Below, piece by piece: positions 6,459 through 13,330 of a stretch of DNA of 16,871 nucleotides. A model generated the notes under the pieces. It searched no databases. It was not told the DNA's origin and was given only the letters and a program-made list of their open reading frames with translations. Every line of letters begins with the position of its first letter. Within the stretch, counting starts at the first letter, position 1. The stretch is from an uncultured Roseiflexaceae bacterium. GTDB taxonomy: Bacteria > Chloroflexota > Chloroflexia > Chloroflexales > Roseiflexaceae. The position numbers and the translations under genes are program-made. The stretch covers positions 1 through 16,871 of the forward strand of contig CALJIC010000171.1 of the NCBI GenBank assembly GCA_937974195.1, in the 5' to 3' direction.

Positions 6459-7669
6459 CATCGCGCTTCCTCCTCAACCCGCACGCCGGGCCGCTGGCGG
6501 AAGAGCCGCCGGACGACCGGAGGCCGCTGGAGCTCCACCGCCGGCTGCCCGGCTACGCGCCGACGCCGCTGCTCGATGCGCCGCATCTGGCTGCGCAGCT
6601 CGGGCTGGCGCGCGTGCAGGTGAAGGACGAGTCCTGCCGCATGGGCCTGCCGGCCTTCAAGATCCTCGGCGCCGCCTGGGCGGTGGAGCGGGCGCTCGCG
6701 GCACACCTCGGCGGGCTCGCGCCGTGGGGGAGCCTCCCGGAGCTCCGCCGGCAGATCGAGCCGCTCGGCCTGACGCTGGCCGCCGCGACCGACGGCAACC
6801 ACGGCCGGGCGGTCGCGCGGATGGCCGGCGCGCTGGGCTGCCGGGCGCACATCCTGGTGCCGGCGGGCACGGCGCAGGCGCGCATCGAGGCCCTGCGCGC
6901 CGAGGGCGCGGCCGTCACGGTGGTGGACGGCAGCTACGACGACGCGGTCGCGCGTTCGGCCGCGCTCGCCGGGCCGCGCTGCCTGGTGATCTCTGACACC
7001 TCGTGGCCGGGCTACGAGCAGATCCCGCGCGAGGTGATCGCCGGCTACAGCACGATCTTCCACGAGATCGACGATGCGCTCGCGGCGCGGGGCGAAGGGC
7101 CGCCGGATGTCGTCGTGATCCAGATGGGGGTCGGGGCGCTGGCCGCCGCGGCGATCCGGCACTACCGGCGGCCGGGCGGCCCGCTGATCCTGGGCGTCGA
7201 GCCGGCGCGCGCCGCGTGCGTCCTGGCGTCGCTGGAGGCCGGCCGGATCGTCGAGGTGCCCGGCCCGCACGACTCGATCATGGCCGGGCTGAACTGCGGG
7301 GCGCCCTCGCTGATCGCCTGGCCGCTCCTGCGGCGCGGGCTGGACGCGGCTGTGGCGGTGGAGGACGAGCTGGCGCGCGAGGCGATGCGCCTGCTGGCGG
7401 CCGAGGGCGTGGTGGCCGGCGAGACCGGCGCGGCCGGCGTGGCCGGGCTGCTGGCGCTGCGCCGCGAGCCGGGCGGCGCGGAGCTCGCGGCGGCGTTGGG
7501 GATCGGGGCGCACAGCCGCGCGCTGGTGCTCGTCACCGAGGGCGCGACCGACCCCACCTCCTACCGGCAGATCGTCGGCGTGGAGCCGGCCGGGTGCGAG
7601 GAGCGGCGGCGCTGCCCGCTGTGCCGCGGGGGCGCGGTGCGCGCCTGGGGCGGCGAGGCCCGCGGCTAG
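6455..7669 (+). CDS. dpaL: Diaminopropionate ammonia-lyase (PLP enzyme, fold type II)
   Basis: The predicted reaction splits 2,3-diaminopropionate into pyruvate and two ammonia in the cytoplasm, using pyridoxal phosphate. The 404-residue protein has the family hallmarks: KDES (57-60), then LPAFKILG with the Schiff-base Lys69; TDGNHGRA with Asp113; SDTSWPGYEQIP with Asp181; PLP-phosphate loop GVGALAAA (225-232); AGLNCGAPS (277-285); and TEGATDPTSY (361-370). Lys69, Asp113 and Asp181 map with a nearly constant offset to E. coli Lys77, Asp120 and Asp189, so activity is likely. Its start overlaps the stop of the 497-residue gene (ATGA). An odd C-terminal tail carries Cys381, Cys387 and Cys390 (CPLC), like half a zinc site. 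Its stop shares CTAG with the convergent gene. A threonine-deaminase-like substrate is possible but less likely. Confidence 0.88.
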   Translation: MTSRFLLNPHAGPLAEEPPDDRRPLELHRRLPGYAPTPLLDAPHLAAQLGLARVQVKDESCRMGLPAFKILGAAWAVERALAAHLGGLAPWGSLPELRRQIEPLGLTLAAATDGNHGRAVARMAGALGCRAHILVPAGTAQARIEALRAEGAAVTVVDGSYDDAVARSAALAGPRCLVISDTSWPGYEQIPREVIAGYSTIFHEIDDALAARGEGPPDVVVIQMGVGALAAAAIRHYRRPGGPLILGVEPARAACVLASLEAGRIVEVPGPHDSIMAGLNCGAPSLIAWPLLRRGLDAAVAVEDELAREAMRLLAAEGVVAGETGAAGVAGLLALRREPGGAELAAALGIGAHSRALVLVTEGATDPTSYRQIVGVEPAGCEERRRCPLCRGGAVRAWGGEARG

Positions 7670-8703
7670 GGGAGACGCTCGGTCCGGGTGCGCCGGCGCG
7701 CGCGGGGCTTCGCGGGGGGCGCCGGGGCGCCGATCTTCGCCAGCGCCGCGGCGATCGTGGCGTCCTCGTCGGCCATCTGCACGGCGTAGTCCTCGATCGG
7801 CAGGCTGCGGCGCTGGCGCAGCGCGAGCGGCGCGATCGTCGCCACGTCGTCGACGGTGACCTCGACGCGGAACTCGGCGGCGGCGCGGGCGCGGGCGGCC
7901 TCCAGCAGTGCGATCTCGGCGCGGTGCGAGGGGATCTTCAGCTCCTGGATGCAGCGCAGCGCGAACTCCTCGGCCGCCTGGGGCACGTTGACGTGCGGCA
8001 GGATCTCGCGCGCCGCGACGATCTCCTGGCGGAGCTTGGCGGTCTCGTCGGCGTAGCGCTCGCGGAACGCCTGCGGGTCATCGCGGAAGGCGCGCATCCG
8101 GTGGTAGATCTCGAGCCGCTGCTGCATGTCGGCGAGCGGCGCCACCCACACCCGCAGGCCGAAGCGGTCCAGGATCTGCGGGCGCAGCCGGCCCTCCTCG
8201 GGGTTCATCGAGCCGACCAGCACGAACTGCGAGGGGTACAGCCGGGTCATCGCCCCGCGCCGCACGAACGTCCGCCCTTGGGCCGCGGCGTCCAGGATGG
8301 CGTCGATCACCCGCGCGTCCAGCAGGTTCACCTCGTCGATGTAGAGCAGGTTCCGGTGGGCGCGGGCCAGCACGCCGTCCTCCAGCAGCACCCGCTGCTG
8401 CTCCAGCGCCACGCGCTCGTTGATCCCGCCGACGACATCCTCCATCCGCGCGTTCAGCGGCAGCTCGATGATGCGCATCGGCACCCGGCGCATCACCGGC
8501 TGGCCCTGCTCGTCCAGCTCCTCGCGCTCGATCGTCGGCATGATGTCGACCAGCCCGCGCACCGCGGTGGTCTTGCCCACGCCGTACGGCCCGATCAGCA
8601 GCACGCCGCCGATGCGCGGGTTGACCAGCGCCAGCACCAGGGCGGTCTTCAGCTCGGCCTGCCCGACGATGGCGAGGAAGGGGTATGGGAGGATCTCGTC
8701 CAT
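7666..8703 (-). CDS. ChlI/BchI-like AAA+ ATPase
   Basis: This 345-residue AAA+ protein resembles the ATPase subunit I of magnesium chelatase. It begins PYPFLAIVGQ, as ChlI does, then has Walker A GPYGVGKT (38-45), Walker B LLYIDE (119-124), sensor-1 Asn167 in GSMNPEEG, a probable arginine finger at Arg180 (LDRFGL) and a sensor-2 helical region with PSHRAE. True ChlI/BchI has GDRGTGKS and DGHRGD at these places, and no chelatase D or H subunit is nearby, so I infer a chelatase-like or MoxR-like remodelling ATPase rather than a chlorophyll enzyme. A basic tail (RARRRTRTERLP) ends it. The start ATG at 8703 lies two bases after the DUF503 stop, with no strong ribosome site. It is the last gene of the minus-strand operon. 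Confidence 0.88.
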   Translation of the reverse strand: MDEILPYPFLAIVGQAELKTALVLALVNPRIGGVLLIGPYGVGKTTAVRGLVDIMPTIEREELDEQGQPVMRRVPMRIIELPLNARMEDVVGGINERVALEQQRVLLEDGVLARAHRNLLYIDEVNLLDARVIDAILDAAAQGRTFVRRGAMTRLYPSQFVLVGSMNPEEGRLRPQILDRFGLRVWVAPLADMQQRLEIYHRMRAFRDDPQAFRERYADETAKLRQEIVAAREILPHVNVPQAAEEFALRCIQELKIPSHRAEIALLEAARARAAAEFRVEVTVDDVATIAPLALRQRRSLPIEDYAVQMADEDATIAAALAKIGAPAPPAKPRARRRTRTERLP

Positions 8704-8705
8704 AA

Positions 8706-8990
8706 CTACAGAAGCTCGATGTCCGCGTCCAGGATGGTCACGTCGGGGCGCTCCTCCTCGATCCAGCGCACCAGCGCCTCCAGCTGCCCCTGCGCGTAGC
8801 CGCCGGAGCCAGAGACGCACGCCACGCCCAGCACCGCGCGCCCGTGGATATCCTGCTCCGCCACCTCGGCGGCCGAGACGTTGAAGCGGCTGCGCATCCG
8901 CCCCAGCAGCGACTTGACGATGCTGCGCTTCTCTTTGAGCGAGTGCACCCCCGGGAGGTGCAGCGTGATCAGGCAGGAAGCTACGATCAT
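8706..8990 (-). CDS. DUF503 domain-containing protein (YlxP-like)
   Basis: This 94-residue protein matches the DUF503 family: MIVASCLITLHLPGVHSLKEKR at the N-terminus, a SLKEKRSIVKSLLGRMRSRFNVSAAEV helix-strand, and a final ALVRWIEEERPDV. The family adopts a small ferredoxin-like fold; some members sit beside rbfA in other bacteria, but its function is unknown and that neighbourhood is absent here. The ATG at 8990 is the family start. It lies between the LON-domain gene and the ChlI-like ATPase in one operon, with a two-base gap to the latter. Confidence 0.9.
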   Translation of the reverse strand: MIVASCLITLHLPGVHSLKEKRSIVKSLLGRMRSRFNVSAAEVAEQDIHGRAVLGVACVSGSGGYAQGQLEALVRWIEEERPDVTILDADIELL

Positions 8991-9046
8991 AGGCTTCAGA
9001 AGGGTCTGAGGTGCTCGCCACGCCGCCCGCGCGACCCGCGATGCCC

Positions 9047-9754
9047 CTAGTTCCAGCTCCACGGCCGGCCGAAGCCGACATCGCGCGGGCCGGAGCCCGG
9101 CAGGAGCGCCAGCTCCGCCCGCAGCAGCGCCAGCAGCTCGCTGATGCGAGTCTCGGCGTCGGCCTCGAGCCAGCGCTGCTTGCGGTCGTTGTCCACGTTC
9201 AGCCGCTGCGCCAGCGCGTAGGTCAGCTCGAGCGGGTCCTCGGGGAGCGCCTCCGGCTCGTAGCGCTGGCCGGTGGCGATGCTGAGCAGCTCCCAGTAGC
9301 GGTCGTAGAGCGCCCGCAGCTCCGCGGCGGCCGCCGCGGCCGACTCGCTCAGGCTCTCGGGCAGGTACGAGACCGCCGCCACCAGGTAGGGCTGGCGCTG
9401 CGTGATGTGCTGGATGCGGAAGCGCCGCTGCCCGACGACGACGAGGTAGTAGCGGCCGTCCTCCAGGCGCACGCTGTCGCTGATGCGGGCGCTGGTGCCG
9501 ACCGCGTGCGGCACGGTGTCGCTGCGGGGCATCTGGTCCTCCGGGATCCCGGCCGCCGCGCGCAGGCGCTGCGTCCACGGGTCGTCGGGGCTCACCTCGG
9601 AGCCGCTGCGGATCAGCACGATGCCGAACGGGCTGCTCTCGTGCAGGCAGCGGCCGACCATCAGCCGGTAGCGCTCCTCGAAGATGTGCAGCGAGAGCTG
9701 CGCGCTCGGGAAGAGCACGGTCCGCAGCGGGAAGAGCGGAAGCTGGTGCGACAT
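9047..9754 (-). CDS. Stand-alone LON N-terminal (substrate-binding) domain protein
   Basis: This 235-residue protein begins LPLFPLRTVLFPSAQLSLHIFEERYR, the hallmark of the N-terminal substrate-recognition domain of Lon protease. Neither an AAA module nor the Ser-Lys protease domain follows, so it is the stand-alone type common in bacteria, thought to bind proteins or peptides. A variable loop (55-85) and a helical C-terminal half (140-220) complete it. The ATG at 9754 lies five bases after the ArgJ-like stop, and GAGGGGTGAGG within the end of that gene supplies the ribosome site. It may hand clients to a protease or to the ATPase at the end of the operon, which is inference. Confidence 0.92.
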   Translation of the reverse strand: MSHQLPLFPLRTVLFPSAQLSLHIFEERYRLMVGRCLHESSPFGIVLIRSGSEVSPDDPWTQRLRAAAGIPEDQMPRSDTVPHAVGTSARISDSVRLEDGRYYLVVVGQRRFRIQHITQRQPYLVAAVSYLPESLSESAAAAAAELRALYDRYWELLSIATGQRYEPEALPEDPLELTYALAQRLNVDNDRKQRWLEADAETRISELLALLRAELALLPGSGPRDVGFGRPWSWN

Positions 9755-9759
9755 AGGCC

Positions 9760-10956
9760 TCACCCCTCGGACGGAGCCGTGCAGGTCCAGACGGTGGCCG
9801 CGCCGGCGCCCACGTGCAGGTCCACCGTCAGCTCGAGCTCGGGGCCGGAGAGCGCCTGCACGAGCGCGCTCTGGTCGAAGCGCAGCGCCACGCCCTCGGC
9901 CATCACCGCCACCGAGCCGACGCGCAGCTCGAGCGCCTCGGGCCGGAGCGCGACGCCGCTGGCGCCGACCGCGACAAGCACGCCGCTCCAGTCCGGCGTG
10001 GCCCTGGCGAAGGCCCAGCGGGCGGCCTCCGAGCGCGCGACCGCGGCCGCGACCTGGCGGGCGTCCGCCTCGCTCGACGCGCCGCGCACGTGGATCTGGA
10101 CCAGCTTGCCGCTGGCGGCCGCCTCGCGCGCGATCTGCTGCGCCAGGTCGCTGCACAGGTAGTCCAGCGCCTCCTGAAAGGCGCCGAACTCGTAGCTGTT
10201 CAGGTCGCCGACCAGCGGGCCGCCGGCGCTGCCGTTGGCGAGCAGGACGATCGCATCGTTCGGGCTGGCCTCGCCGCCGATCGCCAGCCGCCCGAAGCTC
10301 TTCGCGGCGCTCTGCTCGAGCGCGTGCTGGAGCAGCCGGGCCTCGACCGGCGCGTCGGTCGTGAGCACGGCGAGCAGCGTGGCGGACTGCGGCTGGAGCG
10401 CGCGGCCGCCCCTGGCCATGCCCGCGAGCACCGCGCTGCGCCCGGCGCGCAGGGTGGCGCGGATCGCCCGGTCCTTCGGGCGCGCCTCGCCGGTGAGCAT
10501 CGCGATCGCCGCGCGCCGCCCGCCGCTGCTGTCCAGCTCCGAGGCCGCGCGCCGGATCCCGGCGCGCATCTTGTCCATCGGCAGCGGCACGCCGATCTGG
10601 CCGGCGGAGAGCAGCAGGACGCTGTCCCGCGGGACCTCGAGCTCGTCGGCGACGATCTTGGCGCACTCGACCGCGCTCTGCAGGCCGGGCTGGCCGGTGC
10701 CGGCGTTGGCGTGCCCGGTGTTGATCAGCAGGGCGCGGATCCCCTCGCGGTTGCGCGCCAGGATCACTTGGTCGAAGTACACCGGCGCCGCGGTGATGCT
10801 GTTGGTCGTGAACAGCGCCGCGGCGCGGCACGGTGTCTGGGAAAGGATCAGCGCCAGGTCACGCGCCCGGATCTCCTTGAGCCCGGCGGAGACGCCGGTC
10901 GCGCGGAAGCCTGACGGGCTGGAGACGTGGCCGTCGTCGAGAACGCTGAAGGTCAT
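9760..10956 (-). CDS. argJ: Divergent ArgJ-family protein (ornithine acetyltransferase-like)
   Basis: ArgJ proteins self-cleave before a threonine and move acetyl groups from N-acetylornithine to glutamate. This 398-residue protein is clearly homologous: GFRATGVSAGLKE (16-28), AALFTTN (46-52), INTGHANAGTGQPG (78-91), ATLLAVLTTDA (192-202) and LAQQIA. The self-cleavage pair Ala192-Thr193 is kept. Other catalytic positions are not: oxyanion STGVIG is SAGQIG (Thr to Ala118), the Lys of AKGAGM is Arg182, the acid of DGEGATK is Ala280, NPNWGR-type reads PDWSG, and the C-terminal YDYVxIN tail is missing. Arginine synthesis by this copy is therefore doubtful; a new reaction or a non-catalytic role is possible. 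The ATG at 10956 matches the family start, although no Shine-Dalgarno sequence is seen and the frame stays open to 11067. It heads the operon. Confidence 0.85.
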   Translation of the reverse strand: MTFSVLDDGHVSSPSGFRATGVSAGLKEIRARDLALILSQTPCRAAALFTTNSITAAPVYFDQVILARNREGIRALLINTGHANAGTGQPGLQSAVECAKIVADELEVPRDSVLLLSAGQIGVPLPMDKMRAGIRRAASELDSSGGRRAAIAMLTGEARPKDRAIRATLRAGRSAVLAGMARGGRALQPQSATLLAVLTTDAPVEARLLQHALEQSAAKSFGRLAIGGEASPNDAIVLLANGSAGGPLVGDLNSYEFGAFQEALDYLCSDLAQQIAREAAASGKLVQIHVRGASSEADARQVAAAVARSEAARWAFARATPDWSGVLVAVGASGVALRPEALELRVGSVAVMAEGVALRFDQSALVQALSGPELELTVDLHVGAGAATVWTCTAPSEG

Positions 10957-11137
10957 AGGCACGAATTGTGGGCTGCGCTGTGCGTGCGGCGCGGCGCGGA
11001 GTCGCGCGGGGCGCTCGGGCGCGCCCGCGAGTTGGAGTCGCGGGCGGGGCTCCGGCCGGCACGGCATCTTGCGCGGCGGGAACGCGCCCCAGCGGCCGCC
11101 GGCATCGCTTTACGCAGTATGAAGAAAGCGGTGCACA

Positions 11138-12325
11138 TCACCACACGCGGCAAATCAGTCCTTTCAGGTACTCCCCCTCGGGGAAGGTGAGCAGCACCGG
11201 GTGGTCCGGCGCCTGGGTGAGCCGCTCGATGACCTGGACGTCGCGCCGGGCGTCGAGCGCGGCGCCGAAGACCACCTTCTGGAACAGGTCGGCCGACACC
11301 AGCCCCGAGCAGGAGAAGGTCGCGAGCACGCCGCCGGGCCGCAGGATCTGGAGCGCGATCAGGTTGATGTCCTTGTAGCCGCGGGTGGCGCGCTCGAGCT
11401 GGGCCTGGCTGTGGGCGAACTTGGGCGGGTCGAGGATCACGACGTCGAACTGGCGCCCCTCGGCGCGGTACTGCCGGAGCAGCCGGAAGACATCGGCCTC
11501 GACCGGCTCCACCGCCGACGCCACGCCGTTGAGGCGCAGGTTCTCGCGCAGCAGCTCCAGCGCCGGGCCGCTGGTGTCCACCGCGGTGACGCTGCGGGCG
11601 CCGGCGCGCGCCGCGGCGATGGTGAAGCCGCCGGTGTAGCAGAAGCAATCCAGCACCTCGCGCTCGGCACAGTAGGCGGCCACCCGCAGGCGGTTCTGGG
11701 CCTGGTCGAGGTACCAGCCGGTCTTCTGCCCGCCGCGCAGGTCGGCCAGCGCCAGGAGGCCGCCGGCCTGGCTGACGCGCACCTGCGGGGGAGGCGGCTC
11801 GCCCCACAGCGGCCCCTCGCCGGGCGGCAGGCCCTCCTTCTCACGCACCTCGGCGTCGCTGCGCTCGTAGATCCCGAGCGGGCTCAGCAGCTCGGCCAGC
11901 AGCCGCACGATGAGCTTGGAGCGCGCGGCCATGCCCTGGGTGAGCAGCTGGACGACGAGGTAGGGGCCGTAGCGGTCGACGATCAGGCCGGGCAGGCCGT
12001 CCGACTCGGCGTACACCAGCCGGTAGGCGGCGTCGGCGCCGTCGTAGCCGAGGAGCCGGCGGGCGGCCACCGCGCGCTCGAGGCGCTGGCGCAGCAGGTC
12101 CTCGTCCAGCGGCTCGTCGGCCCGCCAGGTGAAGGCGCGCACGCGGATCTGCGAGCCGCTGCTCCAGGTGCCGCGCGCCAGCCACTCGCCGGTCGAGTCC
12201 ACGACGTCCACCGCGTCGCCGCGCCCGACGTACCCCTGGACGCGCGCCACCGCGCCGGAGAACACCCACGGGTGGCGCTGCTGGAGCGGCCGCTCCTTGC
12301 CCGGGTTCAGAAAGACTGTCGCCAT
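11138..12325 (-). CDS. rlmI: RlmI-type 23S rRNA (cytosine-5) methyltransferase
   Basis: The 395-residue protein joins an N-terminal PUA RNA-binding domain (about 2-75) to a class I SAM methyltransferase, the layout of RlmI, which makes m5C1962 in E. coli 23S rRNA. Clear motifs are GQKTGWYLDQ (199-208), the SAM loop DCFCYTGGF (226-234), the acidic end of strand 2 at Asp250, motif IV DPPKF (299-303) and the catalytic Cys339 in FSCSG. The length is that of RlmI. GGAGG lies 5 bases before the ATG at 12325. A good sigma70-like promoter sits about 35 bases upstream, so it is transcribed independently of the SUMF1 gene behind it. Orthology at the exact target base is inferred. Confidence 0.93.
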   Translation of the reverse strand: MATVFLNPGKERPLQQRHPWVFSGAVARVQGYVGRGDAVDVVDSTGEWLARGTWSSGSQIRVRAFTWRADEPLDEDLLRQRLERAVAARRLLGYDGADAAYRLVYAESDGLPGLIVDRYGPYLVVQLLTQGMAARSKLIVRLLAELLSPLGIYERSDAEVREKEGLPPGEGPLWGEPPPPQVRVSQAGGLLALADLRGGQKTGWYLDQAQNRLRVAAYCAEREVLDCFCYTGGFTIAAARAGARSVTAVDTSGPALELLRENLRLNGVASAVEPVEADVFRLLRQYRAEGRQFDVVILDPPKFAHSQAQLERATRGYKDINLIALQILRPGGVLATFSCSGLVSADLFQKVVFGAALDARRDVQVIERLTQAPDHPVLLTFPEGEYLKGLICRVW

Positions 12326-12358
12326 CGCCTCCGCTTCTGCCGCATTACACTGCTGCTT

Positions 12359-12387
12359 ACTGTAGCACGCGGCGCGGGCGCGGTCAA
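12359..12387 (-). promoter_or_regulatory. Sigma70-like promoter of the rRNA methyltransferase gene
   Basis: On the minus strand TTGACC (12382-12387) and TACAGT (12359-12364) are separated by exactly 17 bases, giving a -35 with five of six and a -10 with four of six consensus bases. The predicted start lies near 12352, leaving a leader of about 26 bases with the GGAGG site. The -35 box contains the TGA stop of the upstream SUMF1 gene. Confidence 0.7.
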
Positions 12388-13175
12388 GAAAGGGCCAGCC
12401 TGAAGCCGAGGAACTCGTTGCGCATCTCGGGCGGCATGCGGAAGCGGCAGGCGCAGCGGGCGTAGCCGTGGGGGTTGGCGTAGCACCCGCCGCGCAGGAT
12501 GCGCCTGCCGGGCGCCGACGGGTCCTCGCGGCCGTCGGAGGGGTCGTAGGGGTAGAGCGCGTCGAGCGAGCTGGTCCACTCCCACACGTTGCCGGCCATG
12601 TCGAGGCAGCCGGACGGGCTGGCGCCGGCCGGGTAGCTCCCGACGGGCGCCGTGCTCGCCAGGCCGGACTCGCGCGTGTTGGCGAGCGACGGGTCCCACG
12701 CGTCGCCCCACGGGAAGCGCCGCCCGTCGGTCCCGCGCGCCGCGCGCTCCCACTCGGCCTCGGTCGGCAGCCGGAAGGAGGGCGGGCCGCCGGCCAGGTC
12801 GCCGGCCAGCCGCCGGCGGTCGGCCTCCGGCAGCTCGGCGGTCAGCCACGCGCAGAGCTGGCGCGCGTCGTGCCAGGTGACGTCGGTCACCGGGTGGTTG
12901 AGCAGCTCGGGCGGGGGAGCCGCGCCGCGCCAGCGCAGGGGCGGGCGGGCGCCCGTGGCGGCCACGAACGCCGCGTAGAGCGCGCAGGTCACGGGCGTGC
13001 GCGCGATCGCGTAGGCGGGCAGCGCGACGCTGTGCTGCGGGGACTCCTCGCGGTACGACTCGCGGGTGCCGCCGTAGGCCTTCGCCAGGGCGCTCAGCTC
13101 GCGCTCCGGCGTGCCCATCGGGAAGCTCCCGGCGGGGATGGTCACGAAGGCGGGGAGGAGATCGGCCAGCGGCAT
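12384..13175 (-). CDS. SUMF1 / formylglycine-generating-enzyme-domain protein
   Basis: The 263-residue protein is one whole SUMF1 domain: FVTIPAGSFPMGTP (10-23), HPVTDVTWHDA (94-104), RLPTEAEWERAARG (135-148), FPWGD (154-158), DMAGNVWEW (192-200), ILRGGCY (226-232) and GFRLA (257-261). Domains of this kind include formylglycine-generating enzyme, EgtB and substrate-binding relatives. The paired cysteines that make formylglycine enzyme active do not align: GGSY-x-C is GGCYAN here, with cysteines at 231, 241 and 243 instead. Oxidation of sulfatases is therefore unlikely, and no sulfatase is nearby; the role is unknown. There is no signal peptide. The ATG at 13175 is the family start. Its stop lies inside the promoter of the next gene. 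Confidence 0.9.
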   Translation of the reverse strand: MPLADLLPAFVTIPAGSFPMGTPERELSALAKAYGGTRESYREESPQHSVALPAYAIARTPVTCALYAAFVAATGARPPLRWRGAAPPPELLNHPVTDVTWHDARQLCAWLTAELPEADRRRLAGDLAGGPPSFRLPTEAEWERAARGTDGRRFPWGDAWDPSLANTRESGLASTAPVGSYPAGASPSGCLDMAGNVWEWTSSLDALYPYDPSDGREDPSAPGRRILRGGCYANPHGYARCACRFRMPPEMRNEFLGFRLALS

Positions 13176-13238
13176 CGGCACGTTCTGTCTTCTGTCTGCG
13201 CCCGCGCGGGGCGCGGCGCAACGGTACCAGCGCCGGGT

Positions 13239-13244
13239 ATTGTA
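13239..13244 (-). promoter_or_regulatory. Candidate -10 box for the SUMF1 gene
   Basis: On the minus strand TACAAT lies about 64 bases before the SUMF1 ATG. It matches the -10 consensus at five of six positions, but nothing like TTGACA is found 16-18 bases upstream, so this is a weak candidate. Confidence 0.35.
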
Positions 13245-13277
13245 CAGCAGAATCGCCCTGTGCCCTGGGGAGCCAGT

Positions 13278-13314
13278 AAAGGGAGGCGCGGAGGGCGGGG
13301 CCTCCACACCTCCC
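13278..13314 (-). terminator. Terminator-like hairpin of the MFS gene
   Basis: Read on the minus strand, 13314-13301 and 13294-13281 form a 14-base-pair stem around a 6-base loop, starting 16 bases after the MFS stop, with TTT directly after it. Two positions pair only as G-U in the minus-strand RNA and would be C-A mismatches in plus-strand RNA, so the structure points to minus-strand transcription. The T-run is short. It belongs to the same hairpin family as 2991-3039. Confidence 0.65.
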
Positions 13315-13330
13315 TGTGAGGGCGCCCGCC

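Noticed and set aside
4860..6461. 533-codon minus-strand frame opposite the helical protein
   Set aside because: It mirrors the sense gene almost exactly, has an Arg/Gln/Val-rich composition with no recognisable motif, and the sense strand has a ribosome site and the ATGA coupling.
7666..8703. Evidence of bacteriochlorophyll synthesis (bchI)
   Set aside because: The motifs deviate from BchI and no other pigment gene occurs in the window.
7003..8799. Plus-strand frame crossing the lyase and the ChlI-like gene
   Set aside because: It is antisense to a gene with intact Walker motifs and shows no family feature of its own.
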